NCBI RefSeq assembly: GCF_900104705.1 | Contig: NZ_LT629734.1 | Coordinates: 124,001 to 188,000, forward strand | Length of the DNA stretch: 64,000 nucleotides | Source: Agrococcus carbonis | GTDB lineage: Bacteria; Actinomycetota; Actinomycetes; Actinomycetales; Microbacteriaceae | Direction of reading: 5' to 3' | Shown: piece after piece, positions 32,461 to 41,605 of the stretch | How the letters are laid out: each line of letters starts with the position of its first letter | Numbering within the stretch: the first letter of the stretch is position 1 | The notes under the pieces: generated by a model | Database searches by the model: none | The model's input: the letters and a program-made list of their open reading frames with translations, nothing else | Told to the model about the DNA's origin: nothing | Program-made: the position numbers and the translations under genes

Positions 32461-34068
32461 GGCGAGCCCGATCAGCTCGAGGTACTCCGGGTTCCAGAGG
32501 TCCTCGGTGCCGTCGGGCATGATGAGCACGCGCTCGGGGTCGAGCGCCTCGACGGCGCCCTCGTCGTGGCTCACGAGGATGACGGCGCCCTCGTAGGCGC
32601 CGAGCGCGCCGAGGATCTCCTCGCGGCTCGCGGGGTCGAGGTTGTTCGTCGGCTCGTCGAGCAGCAGCAGGTTGGCGCTCGAGACGACGAGCATCGCGAG
32701 CGAGAGGCGCGTCTTCTCCCCGCCCGAGAGCACGCGGGCGGGCTTGTCGGCGTCGTCGCCGGTGAAGAGGAACGAGCCGAGCACCCGGCGCGCCTCGGTG
32801 GGCGCGATGTCCGGGGATGCGGTCAGCATGTTCTGCAGCACGGTGCGGTCGACGTCGAGGGTCTCGTGCTCCTGCGCGTAGTAGCCGATCCGCAGGCCGT
32901 GGCCGCGCTCGATCTCGCCGGTGTCGCTCTCGGCGACCCCGGCGAGGATGCGCAGGAGCGTGGTCTTCCCCGCGCCGTTGAGCCCGAGCACGACGACGCG
33001 CGAGCCGCGGTCGACCGCGAGGTCGACGGCCGTGAAGATCTCGAGCGAGCCGTACGACTTCGACAGGTCGCGCGCCATGATCGGGGTCTTCCCCACGGGC
33101 GCCGGCTTCGGGAAGCGCAGCTTCGCGACCCGGTCGACCGCGCGCTCCTCCTCGAGCCCCGACCGCATCCGCTCCGCTCGGCGCGCCATCTGCTTCGCCG
33201 CGACGGCCTTCGTCGCCTTCGCGCCCATCTTGGCCGCCTGCAGCTCGAGCTGGCTCGCCTGCTTCTCGACGTTGGCGCGCTCGCGCTTGCGGCGCTCGGC
33301 GTCGGCCTCGCGCTGGCGCAGGTAGAGCTTCCACCCGGTGTTGTAGATGTCGATCACCTGGCGGTTCGCGTCGAGGTAGAAGACGCGGTTCACCGTCTCC
33401 TCGACGAGCTCGACGTCGTGGCTGATGACCATGAGGCCGCCCTGGTAGCCCTTGAGGAACTCGCGCAGCCACACGACGGAGTCGGCGTCCAGGTGGTTCG
33501 TCGGCTCGTCGAGCAGCATCGTGTCGGCGCCCGAGAAGAGGATGCGGGCGAGCTCGATGCGGCGGCGCTGGCCGCCCGAGAGCGTCTCGAGCGGCTGGTC
33601 GAGGATGCGGTCGGGCAGCTGCAGGTTCGACGCGATCGCGGCGCCCTCGGCCTCGGCCGCGTAGCCGCCGAGCGCGAGGAAGCGATCCTCGAGGCGGCTG
33701 TACCGGCGCATCGCCTCGTCGGCGACGGCGCCGCCCTCCCCCATCTGCTCGGTCGCGAGGCGCATGCCCTCGACGAGCTCGCCGATGCCTCGGGCGTCGA
33801 GGATGCGTCGGCGCGCGGTCTGCTTCGGGTCGCCCGAGCGCGGGTCCTGCGGCAGGTAGCCGATCTCGCCGGTGCGCTCGACGGTGCCCGAGAACGTGTG
33901 GCCGTCGCGGTCGTCGCTCACGCCCGCGAGCACCTTCGTCATCGTCGTCTTGCCCGCGCCGTTGCGCCCGACGAGCCCGATCTTGTCGCCCGCGGCGATG
34001 CGGAACGACACGTCGCTCATGAGCGTGCGGGGGCCGACGGAGAGCTCGAAGCCGGACACGGCGATCAT
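32458..34068 (-). CDS. ABC-F family ATPase
   Basis: A 536-residue soluble protein with two ABC domains and no membrane segment. The Walker A motifs are GRNGAGKT and GLNGAGKT, the signatures LSGGQRRR and LSGGEKTR, and the Walker B motifs MLLDEPTNHLD and LLLDEPTNNLD. A charged helical linker (about 240-315) matches the P-site tRNA interaction motif region. ABC-F proteins act on stalled ribosomes. The subgroup is close to actinobacterial Uup/EttA-like housekeeping factors; an antibiotic resistance role cannot be excluded but nothing suggests it. Confidence 0.92.
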   Translation of the reverse strand: MIAVSGFELSVGPRTLMSDVSFRIAAGDKIGLVGRNGAGKTTMTKVLAGVSDDRDGHTFSGTVERTGEIGYLPQDPRSGDPKQTARRRILDARGIGELVEGMRLATEQMGEGGAVADEAMRRYSRLEDRFLALGGYAAEAEGAAIASNLQLPDRILDQPLETLSGGQRRRIELARILFSGADTMLLDEPTNHLDADSVVWLREFLKGYQGGLMVISHDVELVEETVNRVFYLDANRQVIDIYNTGWKLYLRQREADAERRKRERANVEKQASQLELQAAKMGAKATKAVAAKQMARRAERMRSGLEEERAVDRVAKLRFPKPAPVGKTPIMARDLSKSYGSLEIFTAVDLAVDRGSRVVVLGLNGAGKTTLLRILAGVAESDTGEIERGHGLRIGYYAQEHETLDVDRTVLQNMLTASPDIAPTEARRVLGSFLFTGDDADKPARVLSGGEKTRLSLAMLVVSSANLLLLDEPTNNLDPASREEILGALGAYEGAVILVSHDEGAVEALDPERVLIMPDGTEDLWNPEYLELIGLA

Positions 34069-34131
34069 GACGCGCGGGAGCCTCTCTCGACGGGGTGCGG
34101 GGCGGCCCGGACGGAGGCGGGCCAGCCGCCC

Positions 34132-34137
34132 AGCCTA
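34132..34137 (-). promoter_or_regulatory. -10 box (TAGGCT) of the ABC-F gene
   Basis: TAGGCT on the minus strand predicts a leader of about 57 bases. A short attenuator could fit, but I see no obvious leader peptide. Confidence 0.35.
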
Positions 34138-34200
34138 TCAGCGCGGGCGATGCGCCGCGGCGGATGCCGAGCGGATGCCGGCGCGGTCCGCGGGCCCGCC

Positions 34201-34206
34201 TAGGCT
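34201..34206 (+). promoter_or_regulatory. -10 box (TAGGCT), leaderless start of bioY
   Basis: TAGGCT is six bases before the ATG at 34213. No BirA-type or BioQ-type palindrome is apparent nearby. Confidence 0.5.
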
Positions 34207-34212
34207 GTCGCC

Positions 34213-34833
34213 ATGACTGCAGCCGCCCTGCCCCTGCCCCGCCGCACCGTGCTCGCCGACGCGCTCGTCGGGCACCGCACGCTCGTGAAGGACCTGCTCC
34301 TCGTCGCCGCCGGCATCGCCGTCGTCGCGGCGCTCGCGCAGGTCGAGATCCCGATGTGGCCCGTGCCGATCACCGGCCAGACGCTCGGCGTCATGCTCGT
34401 GGCCGCGACGCTCGGCATGCGTCGCGGCATCGCGGCGATGGGCGGCTACATGGCGCTCGGCCTCGCCGGCGCGCCCGTCTTCGCGGGCTTCACGGGGAGC
34501 ATCGCCGCGATCGGCAAGCCGTCGTTCGGCTTCATCATCGGCTTCATCGCCACGGCCGCCGTCGTCGGCTGGCTCGCCGAGCGCCGCTGGGACCGCCGCC
34601 CCGTGCTCGCGATCGCGCTCTTCGGCCTCGCGAGCCTCATCCCCTTCGCCTTCGGCATCCCCTACATGGCCGCCGTGCTCGCCGCGATGGGCGCGCCGGT
34701 CGACCTCGCGGGCGCGCTCGCCGTGGGCTTCGTGCCGTTCATCGTCGGCGGCCTCGTGAAGTGGGCGATCGCCGCCGCGGTGCTCCCCGCCGCGTGGGCG
34801 GGCGTGCGCGCGTTCGAGCGCCGCGCGCGCTGA
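34213..34833 (+). CDS. bioY: biotin transporter BioY
   Basis: The substrate-binding S component of a biotin ECF transporter, 206 residues, with about six membrane helices. The family stretch QVEIPMWPVPITGQTLGVMLVAATLG and the glycine-rich GYMALGLAGAPVFAGF are clear. The energising EcfA/EcfT subunits are not adjacent, so BioY either works alone, as some do, or shares a module encoded elsewhere. Monocistronic, with a long palindromic terminator after it. Confidence 0.94.
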   Translation: MTAAALPLPRRTVLADALVGHRTLVKDLLLVAAGIAVVAALAQVEIPMWPVPITGQTLGVMLVAATLGMRRGIAAMGGYMALGLAGAPVFAGFTGSIAAIGKPSFGFIIGFIATAAVVGWLAERRWDRRPVLAIALFGLASLIPFAFGIPYMAAVLAAMGAPVDLAGALAVGFVPFIVGGLVKWAIAAAVLPAAWAGVRAFERRAR

Positions 34834-34851
34834 GCCCCACGACCGACCCGT

Positions 34852-34881
34852 GAGGGGCCCGCGCTCGAGCGCGGGCCCCTC
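34852..34881 (+). terminator. palindromic terminator after bioY
   Basis: A perfect 30-base palindrome with arms GAGGGGCCCGCGCTC and GAGCGCGGGCCCCTC, 18 bases after the bioY stop. It is the strongest hairpin in the window and is followed by CGTCGTCC rather than a T-run. Confidence 0.8.
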
Positions 34882-34930
34882 GTCGTCCGCCCCGCATCCG
34901 CTCGTGCACCGCCGCCGACCCGGCAGCGCG

Positions 34931-34936
34931 TAGCGT
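34931..34936 (+). promoter_or_regulatory. -10 box (TAGCGT), leaderless start of the DEAD-box helicase gene
   Basis: TAGCGT is seven bases before the ATG at 34944, which favours this ATG over the upstream in-frame GTG at 34935. Confidence 0.5.
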
Positions 34937-34943
34937 GGGGACC

Positions 34944-36791
34944 ATGACCGACGAACACGGCGCCCCTGGCGACGACCGCGACCCTGCCGGCGACCGCGAC
35001 GGCGAGGGCAGCGCGTTCGCGAGCCTGGGCCTGCCGCCCGAGATCCTCCGCGCGCTCGACGATGTCGGCTACGAGACGCCGTCGGCGATCCAGGCCGAGA
35101 CGATCCCGCTGCTGCTCGAGGGGCGCGACATCATCGGCCTCGCGCAGACGGGGACGGGCAAGACCGCGGCGTTCGCGCTGCCGGTGCTCGCCGCGATCGA
35201 CGTCGCGCGGCGCGAGCCGCAGGCGCTCGTGCTCACGCCGACCCGTGAGCTCGCGGTACAGGTGTGCGAGGCGTTCGAGCGCTACGCGGCGCACCTCGGC
35301 GGCGTGCACGTGCTGCCGATCTACGGCGGGCAGGGCTACGGCGTGCAGCTCTCGGCGCTGCGCCGCGGCGTGCACGTCGTGGTCGGCACGCCGGGCCGCA
35401 TCATGGACCACCTCGCGAAGGGCACCCTCGACCTCTCGGGCCTCACGCACGTCGTGCTCGACGAGGCCGACGAGATGCTGCGGATGGGCTTCGCGGAGGA
35501 CGTCGACGAGATCCTGCAGCAGACGCCGGAGGACAAGCAGGTCGCGCTCTTCTCGGCAACGATGCCGCGGCAGATCCGCGCCATCTCGCAGCAGCACCTG
35601 CGCGAGCCCGCCGAGGTGACGGTGCGCGGCGGCGCGCAGACCTCGCCGAGCATCACCCAGCGCGCGCTCATGGTGAGCTACCAGCAGAAGCTCGAGGCGC
35701 TCACCCGCGTGCTCGAGGTCGAGCCGTTCGAGGCCGCGATCGTCTTCACGCGCACCCGCGGCGAGACCGAGACGGTCGCCGAGCGGCTGCGGGCGCGGGG
35801 CCACGCCGCCGCCGCGATCTCGGGCGACGTCGCCCAGCCGCAGCGCGAGCGCATCATCGAGCAGCTCCGCTCGGGCGAGCTCGACGTGCTCGTCGCGACC
35901 GATGTCGCCGCCCGCGGCCTCGACGTCGAGCGCATCAGCCACGTCATCAACTACGACCTGCCGATCGACACGGAGTCGTACGTGCATCGGATCGGCCGCA
36001 CGGGCCGCGCGGGCCGCACGGGCGACGCGATCAGCTTCGTGACCGCGCGCGAGCGGCGGATGCTCTCGGCGATCGAGAAGGCGACGCGCGGCACGCTCGC
36101 GATCATGCCGATGCCGAGCGCGGGCGAGGTCAACCAGACGCGGCTCACGCGCTTCGACGACGCGATCACCGCGGCGCTCGAGCAGACCGACCGCATCGAG
36201 GCGTTCCGCGACATCGTCGCCCACTACGTCGCCCACCACGACGCCGAGCAGGAGGACGTCGCGGCGGCCCTCGCCGTCGTCGCGCAGGGCGAGACCCCGC
36301 TGCTGCTCGACGAGGAGGCCGACCGGGCGCTCCAGGCCTCGCGCGCGCCGCGGCCCGAGCGCGAGCGCGCCGACGGCGGCGAGCGGCGCCCGCGCCGCGG
36401 GCCCGCGGACGTGACGACCTACCGCCTCGCGGTCGGCAGCAAGCGCGGCGTCGAACCCCGGCAGATCGTCGGCGCGCTCGCGAACGAGGGCGGGCTCGGG
36501 CGCGACGACTTCGGCCGCATCCAGATCCGCTTCGACTTCACGCTCGTCGAGCTGCCCGAGCTCGACCGCGCGCAGCTCGAGCGGCTCTCGCAGACCCGCA
36601 TCCTCGGCGTGCCCATCGACATCCGCGTCGACACGGGGCGCCGCGAGCCCGGCGAGCGCGGGCGGCAGGACCGGCAGCGCCGGGGCGACCGCGACGGCCG
36701 CGATCGGCCGCAGCGCGCTCGGCCCGATCGCGACCGGTCCGACCGCGACCGCCCGGGCCGCGATCGCCCGGGCCGCGACCGCCGGAGCTAG
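34944..36791 (+). CDS. deaD: DEAD-box RNA helicase with DbpA RNA-binding domain (DeaD/CsdA-like)
   Basis: A 615-residue helicase. The core has the Q motif YETPSAIQAETIP, AQTGTGKT, PTRELA, DEAD, SAT, the ARGLDV motif and HRIGRTGRAGRTG. After a linker, residues about 480-555 form a DbpA-type RNA-binding domain (TTYRLAVGSKRGV to GVPIDIRVD). The last 60 residues are an Arg/Asp-rich disordered tail made of DRDR and GRDRP repeats. CsdA-like enzymes unwind rRNA and mRNA structures, especially in the cold. The stop TAG shares CTAG with the convergent oxidoreductase gene. Confidence 0.94.
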   Translation: MTDEHGAPGDDRDPAGDRDGEGSAFASLGLPPEILRALDDVGYETPSAIQAETIPLLLEGRDIIGLAQTGTGKTAAFALPVLAAIDVARREPQALVLTPTRELAVQVCEAFERYAAHLGGVHVLPIYGGQGYGVQLSALRRGVHVVVGTPGRIMDHLAKGTLDLSGLTHVVLDEADEMLRMGFAEDVDEILQQTPEDKQVALFSATMPRQIRAISQQHLREPAEVTVRGGAQTSPSITQRALMVSYQQKLEALTRVLEVEPFEAAIVFTRTRGETETVAERLRARGHAAAAISGDVAQPQRERIIEQLRSGELDVLVATDVAARGLDVERISHVINYDLPIDTESYVHRIGRTGRAGRTGDAISFVTARERRMLSAIEKATRGTLAIMPMPSAGEVNQTRLTRFDDAITAALEQTDRIEAFRDIVAHYVAHHDAEQEDVAAALAVVAQGETPLLLDEEADRALQASRAPRPERERADGGERRPRRGPADVTTYRLAVGSKRGVEPRQIVGALANEGGLGRDDFGRIQIRFDFTLVELPELDRAQLERLSQTRILGVPIDIRVDTGRREPGERGRQDRQRRGDRDGRDRPQRARPDRDRSDRDRPGRDRPGRDRRS

Positions 36792-38047
36792 GCCGTCGCG
36801 CGGCGCGGGTTCCAGGCGCCCTGCGCGACGTCGGGCACGAAGCCCTCGACGTCGACGGGCCAGCGCACAGTCTGCCCCGTCTGGGCCGACTGGTACGCCG
36901 CCATGAGCAGCTCGGCGACCGCGAGGCCGTTGCGCAGCGACTCGAGCGGCTGCTCGCCCCGCAGGAAGCAGCTCGTCACGTGGCGGTTCTCCCCCGTGTA
37001 GCCGTAGGAGACGGCCTCGTCGGAGACGATCGGCATGAGGCCCTGCTCGGCGTTCTGCTTCTCGAGCATGTCCTCGCCCTGCGCCTGCCCGAGCGCTCGC
37101 GAGAGGAAGACGCGCGACTCGGTCGCGAGCGTGTCCGACTGCATCGAGTACTCGGGGCCGAGCAGCTCGAACGAGAGGCGCAGGCCCGCGCCCACGTAGC
37201 TCCACGAGGTCGTGCCCTCGGCGATGACCGTCTCGCCGTCGCCGTTCACGAACTCCCACGCGGCGCGCGCGTAGTCCTCGCTCGGCCGCTCGCGGTAGTC
37301 GGGCGCGCCGGGGTAGAGCTCCATGAGCCGCTCGGCGTAGGCGGGTCGGCCCCACTTGAGGCTCTGGATGCTCGCGGTCACGGAGACGGGCGTGAGCCAG
37401 TCGGAGGGGTCCACGCCGGGCGGCGTCAGCAGGTAGCGGCCCGCCTCGACCGAGTGGCACATCATGTCGCTCAGCACGCCGCCGCCCTGCTTCGCGCCGT
37501 CCCAGAACCACGCCTTGTGCGGTCCGGAGTGCTCCTCGGCGCAGCGCGCGAGGTAGGGCGTGCCGGCGGCCTCGGCGCCTCGGCGCCACACGAGCTCGTG
37601 CGCGCGCGTGATCGACGGCGAGTAGACCTGGTTCTCGAGGTAGGCGTGCAGGAGCCCCGCCGACTCGACGAGCTCGAGGATCTCGCGCGCCTCGGCGACG
37701 GTGCGGCCGAGCGGCTTCTCGATCGCGATGCCGGTCAGGCGTGCGCCGGCGCGCACCTCCTCGACGATCGCCCGCACGACCTCGAGGCGGGAGTCGTTGG
37801 GCGCGAGCACCCACACCGCGTCGACGCGGTCGTCGCGCACGAGCGCGCGCACGTCGGCGTGCACCGCGACGTCGCGCCCGACACCGAGCTCCTCGGCGAT
37901 GCCCGCGAGCCGCGTCGCGCTCTCGGAGGTGCGGGAGGCGACCGCGACGACGTCGCCGTCGCGCACGCCCGCGAACGATCGCACGTGGAACTCGCCGATG
38001 AAGCCGGCGCCGACGATGCCGACGCCGAGCACGGAGCGCTGAGCCAT
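36788..38047 (-). CDS. Gfo/Idh/MocA-family oxidoreductase
   Basis: A 419-residue NAD(P)-dependent sugar or inositol dehydrogenase. The N-terminal Rossmann fold has VGIVGAGFIGEFHVRSF. The signature EKP is in GIAIEKPLGRT, and the C-terminal domain has GGGVLSDMMCHSVEAG with the catalytic Asp and His region. It is the last gene of the importer cluster, 34 bases after the permease, so its substrate is probably the imported sugar or a derivative. Which one (inositol, glucose, other) cannot be decided from sequence. Confidence 0.87.
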   Translation of the reverse strand: MAQRSVLGVGIVGAGFIGEFHVRSFAGVRDGDVVAVASRTSESATRLAGIAEELGVGRDVAVHADVRALVRDDRVDAVWVLAPNDSRLEVVRAIVEEVRAGARLTGIAIEKPLGRTVAEAREILELVESAGLLHAYLENQVYSPSITRAHELVWRRGAEAAGTPYLARCAEEHSGPHKAWFWDGAKQGGGVLSDMMCHSVEAGRYLLTPPGVDPSDWLTPVSVTASIQSLKWGRPAYAERLMELYPGAPDYRERPSEDYARAAWEFVNGDGETVIAEGTTSWSYVGAGLRLSFELLGPEYSMQSDTLATESRVFLSRALGQAQGEDMLEKQNAEQGLMPIVSDEAVSYGYTGENRHVTSCFLRGEQPLESLRNGLAVAELLMAAYQSAQTGQTVRWPVDVEGFVPDVAQGAWNPRRATA

Positions 38048-38081
38048 GGTGGGGATCCCTTCGATCAGGTGAGCGGCGCCG

Positions 38082-39071
38082 TCAGGCCCGCAGCCGGCGC
38101 TGGCGGCCGTAGACGGCCAGCAGCGCGATGAGCACGACGCCCTGCACGACGGTGCGCGCCCACTCGGGCATGCTGAGGGTCGTGAGGAGGCTGGTGAGGA
38201 CGGTGAGCACGATCGCCCCGATCGCGCTGCCGAGGTAGCCGCCGACGCCGCCCGAGACGAGCGTGCCGCCGATGATGACCGCGGCGATCGACGGGAGCGT
38301 GAGGTCGTCGGCGAGGCTCAGGAACACCTGCTGCGAGTAGCCGACCATCGCGATGCCGCCGAGGGCCGCGAAGACCGAGCACAGGACGTAGGCGACGACG
38401 AGCGTGCGCCCGACCGGCACGCCCGAGAGGCGCGACGCCTCGCGGCTCGAGCCGACGGCGTAGAGCTGGGCGCCGAAGGTCGTGCGGCGCAGCAGGAGCG
38501 TCACGAGCACGGCGAGCACCGCCCAGACGAGCAGGATGCCGGGGACGCCGAGCACGTCGCGCCCGTTGACGAGCTGCACGAGCGCCGGGGCGGCGCGGCC
38601 GTCCGCGACGCCGCCGGTGACGACGAGCACGAGCCCGCTCACGACGCCGAGCATGCCGAGCGTCATGACGAAGGGCGGGATGCGCAGCAGCACGATGCCG
38701 AGGCCGTTCGTCAGGCCGATGAGGGCCGCGACCCCGATGGCGAGCAGCACGCCCGGCACGAGCAGCGCATCCGACCCGTTCATCGTGCGGCTCGCGAGGA
38801 TCGCGGCGAGCGTCGCGGTCACGCCGACCGAGAGGTCGATGCCCTCGCCGCCCGAGAGCACGACGATCGTCTGCCCGATGGCGATGATGCCGAGGAACGA
38901 GGCGACCCGCAGCATGTTCACGATCTGGTCGGGAGCGGCGAAGCCGGGCTTCAGCACGCCGCCGATGACGACCAGGAGGACGGCGATGAGCGCCGCGATG
39001 ACGACGGGGTCGCGGAGCAGGCGCGCGGCGCGGCTCGCGACGGGCGCGGTCGCGAGGTCGGTGCGGCTCAT
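38082..39071 (-). CDS. sugar ABC transporter permease (RbsC/YtfT-like) 2
   Basis: A 329-residue permease of the ribose/galactose class, with about nine hydrophobic helices. It shows the family stretches QTIVVLSGGEGIDLSVG, GLTNGLGIVLLRIPPFVMTLGML and SREASRLSGVPVGR (the cytoplasmic coupling loop). It overlaps the first permease gene as ATGA, so the two probably form a heterodimer in the membrane. The cluster has no RbsK or RbsD, so ribose is not indicated. Confidence 0.9.
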   Translation of the reverse strand: MSRTDLATAPVASRAARLLRDPVVIAALIAVLLVVIGGVLKPGFAAPDQIVNMLRVASFLGIIAIGQTIVVLSGGEGIDLSVGVTATLAAILASRTMNGSDALLVPGVLLAIGVAALIGLTNGLGIVLLRIPPFVMTLGMLGVVSGLVLVVTGGVADGRAAPALVQLVNGRDVLGVPGILLVWAVLAVLVTLLLRRTTFGAQLYAVGSSREASRLSGVPVGRTLVVAYVLCSVFAALGGIAMVGYSQQVFLSLADDLTLPSIAAVIIGGTLVSGGVGGYLGSAIGAIVLTVLTSLLTTLSMPEWARTVVQGVVLIALLAVYGRQRRLRA

Positions 39072-40054
39072 CGCTGCCTCCTCGGTGCGCCGAGGGCGCT
39101 CAGGGCGAGCGCGAGGATGACGACGAGCCCGGAGGCGAGCGCTCGCCACGAGGTGGGCAGGCCGATCGAGAAGAGGATGGTCGAGGCGAGCGAGAGCGTG
39201 ATGGCGCCCGCGATCGCGCCGATCGGCGAGCCGATGCCGCCGCGCAGCGCGATGCCGCCGATGACGACCGCCGCGATGCTGTTGAGCGCGAGGTCGCCGC
39301 CGATGAACGGGTCGCCGGAGCCCGCGTTGCCGAGCACCGCCATCGCCGCGATGCCGCACACGCCGCCGCAGATCGCGTAGGAGGCGAGCTGCGCGCCGGC
39401 GACGGGCACGAGCGACGCGAAGGCGGCCGCGGGCCCGCCGCCTGTCGCGCGGATGTGCCGCATGATGCGCAGCCGGCGCACGACGAGCCAGCCGAGCGCG
39501 ACGGCGACGACGAGCAGCAGCGAGACCGGCACCGTGGCGACGGCCTGCCGGAACGTGCCGGTGAGCACCGCGGGCACCGTGCCGCCGGGGGTCGGCAGCA
39601 CGAGGAGCGCGAGGCCCGAGAAGACGGATGCGGTGGCGAAGGTCGCGATGAGCGGCTGCAGTCGCAGCCGGCTCACGATGAGGCCGTTGACGATGCCGCA
39701 CGCGAGGCCGGTGCCGATCGCCGCGGCGAACCCGACGAGCGCGAGCCCGTCGCTGCCCTGCATGACCTGCACGGCGACGACGCTCGAGAGCGCGACGATC
39801 GCGCCCGCGGAGAGGTCGAGCCCGCCGCCGATCACGACGACCGCCTGCGCGACCGCGACGAGCACGAGCGGCAGGAAGGTCGCGAACGTCGACGCGATGC
39901 CGTAGGGGGTGGTGATGCCCGGCTGCAGCACGACCGCGAGCACGACCGCGGCGACGAGCAGGCCGGCGGTCGCCCACGAGGCGACGCGGACCCGTCCGAG
40001 GCGCTCGCCGATGGGCGTGCGCTCGTCGACGGGCGGGGGCGCGGTGGCGGTCAT
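39068..40054 (-). CDS. sugar ABC transporter permease (RbsC-like) 1
   Basis: A 328-residue paralogue of the next permease, with about nine to ten helices and the family segments AVVVIGGGLDLSAGAIVAL and GIVNGLIVSRLRLQPLIATFAT. The usual coupling loop is degenerate (RIMRHIRATGGGPAAAFASLV). The gene overlaps both the ATPase gene and the second permease gene by ATGA, so all three membrane parts are translated together. Confidence 0.9.
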   Translation of the reverse strand: MTATAPPPVDERTPIGERLGRVRVASWATAGLLVAAVVLAVVLQPGITTPYGIASTFATFLPLVLVAVAQAVVVIGGGLDLSAGAIVALSSVVAVQVMQGSDGLALVGFAAAIGTGLACGIVNGLIVSRLRLQPLIATFATASVFSGLALLVLPTPGGTVPAVLTGTFRQAVATVPVSLLLVVAVALGWLVVRRLRIMRHIRATGGGPAAAFASLVPVAGAQLASYAICGGVCGIAAMAVLGNAGSGDPFIGGDLALNSIAAVVIGGIALRGGIGSPIGAIAGAITLSLASTILFSIGLPTSWRALASGLVVILALALSALGAPRRQR

Positions 40055-41595
40055 GCGGCGTCCTCCGCGGTGCGCTCCCCCGGCGCGTGCTGCGAGCCCG
40101 CGCCGATCCGCAGCGCGGCCTCGACGAGCCGCTGCTCGGTGATCTCGTCGCCGACGAGCTCGGCGTGGATCGCGCCCTCGAACATGACGAGCACGCGGTC
40201 GCACACGGTCACGAGCTCGCGATCCTCGCTCGAGTTGATGACGACGGTCGCGCCCTCGTCGGCGAGGCGCCGGATGATGCGGTAGATCTCCGCCTTCGCG
40301 CCGACGTCGACGCCCTTCGTCGGGTCGTCGAGCAGCACGACGCCGGGCTCGGTGAGCAGCCACTTGCCGAAGACGACCTTCTGCGCGTTGCCGCCCGAGA
40401 GGCTCGAGACGGGATCGCCGAGATCGCCGAGCTTGATGGCGAGCGCGTCGACCATCGAGCGGGCGGCGGCGCGCTCCCCGGCGGCGCGCAGCACACCCGC
40501 GCGGCTGCGACGGCCGATGCTCGCGATCGCGAGGTTCTCCTGGATCGAGCGCGGCGGGAGCGTGCCCTGGGTGCCGCGGTCGCCGGGCACGAGCGCGATG
40601 CCTCGCGCGGCGGCCGCGCGCGGGGAGGCGAGGCGCACGGGGGCGCCGTCGACCTCGACCTCGCCCGTCGCCGCGGTCGCGCCGAACAGCGCGAGCAGCA
40701 GCTCCGACTGCCCCTGGCCCTGGAGGCCGCCGAGGCCCACGATCTCGCCTGCGCGCGCCTGCATCCGCACCCCCCGCAGGCGGCCGCCCGCGAGGTCGCG
40801 GACCTCGAGGCGGACGCGCCCGGAGGGTCGCTCGCCGTGGTCGCGCTCGACGGCCTGCACGTCGCCGACCATGAGGCGCACGAGCGCGTCGGGCTGCACG
40901 CCCGCGATCGGGGTCTCGGCGACCGTCTCGCCCGAGCGCAGGATCGTCGCGCGGTCGCACAGGTCGGTGATCTCGTCGAGCCGGTGGGAGACGAACAGGA
41001 TGCTCGCGCCGGCGTGGCGCAGCTCGCGCACGATCTCGAAGACGACGGCCACCTGGTCGCGGTGCAGCGACGCGGTCGCCTCGTCGAGCAGCAGGATGCG
41101 CGGCTCGCGCAGCAGCGCCTTGCCGATCTCGACGAGCTGCTGCTGGCCGGGCGCGAGCTCGCGCACGGGCTGGTCGGCGCGCACGTCACCGAGCGCCGGC
41201 CCGAGCCGCTCGAGCACCGGGCCCACCCGGCGGCGCGCCGCGCGGTCGGAGAGGAAGCCGGCGCGGCCCGGCTCCTGCCCGAGCACGAGGTTCTCCCCCA
41301 CCGTGAGCTCGGGGATGAGGCTCAGCTGCTGGTAGACGGCGGCGATGCCGAGCCGCGCGGCCGCCCGCGGCGAGCCGATGCGCACCGGAGCGCCGTCGAT
41401 CTCGATCTCTGCGGCGTCAGGGCGCACCGAGCCCGCGAGCACCTTGCCGAGCGTGGACTTGCCGGAGCCGTTCGGCCCCAGCAGCCCGTGGACCTCGCCG
41501 CCCGCGGCCGTCAGGCTCGCACCCTGGAGCGCGCGCACACCGCCGTAGCGCTTGCGCACGCCCGTGAGGCGCACGAGCGGCGAGGTCTCGGTCAT
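40051..41595 (-). CDS. sugar ABC transporter ATP-binding protein (RbsA/MglA-like)
   Basis: A 514-residue fusion of two ABC domains, as is normal for CUT2 importers. The first has Walker A LLGPNGSGKST, the degenerate signature LAPGQQQL and Walker B ILLLDEATAS. The second has a degenerate nucleotide site (LGGLQGQGQSELL), the signature LSGGNAQK and VLLDDPTKGVD. It energises uptake together with the two permeases downstream. It follows the binding-protein gene by ten bases. Confidence 0.93.
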   Translation of the reverse strand: MTETSPLVRLTGVRKRYGGVRALQGASLTAAGGEVHGLLGPNGSGKSTLGKVLAGSVRPDAAEIEIDGAPVRIGSPRAAARLGIAAVYQQLSLIPELTVGENLVLGQEPGRAGFLSDRAARRRVGPVLERLGPALGDVRADQPVRELAPGQQQLVEIGKALLREPRILLLDEATASLHRDQVAVVFEIVRELRHAGASILFVSHRLDEITDLCDRATILRSGETVAETPIAGVQPDALVRLMVGDVQAVERDHGERPSGRVRLEVRDLAGGRLRGVRMQARAGEIVGLGGLQGQGQSELLLALFGATAATGEVEVDGAPVRLASPRAAAARGIALVPGDRGTQGTLPPRSIQENLAIASIGRRSRAGVLRAAGERAAARSMVDALAIKLGDLGDPVSSLSGGNAQKVVFGKWLLTEPGVVLLDDPTKGVDVGAKAEIYRIIRRLADEGATVVINSSEDRELVTVCDRVLVMFEGAIHAELVGDEITEQRLVEAALRIGAGSQHAPGERTAEDAA

Positions 41596-41605
41596 CGTCG
41601 GTCTC

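Noticed and set aside
34132..34212. Riboswitch or BirA/BioQ operator before bioY
   Set aside because: The gene appears leaderless, leaving no room for a riboswitch, and no suitable palindrome is present.
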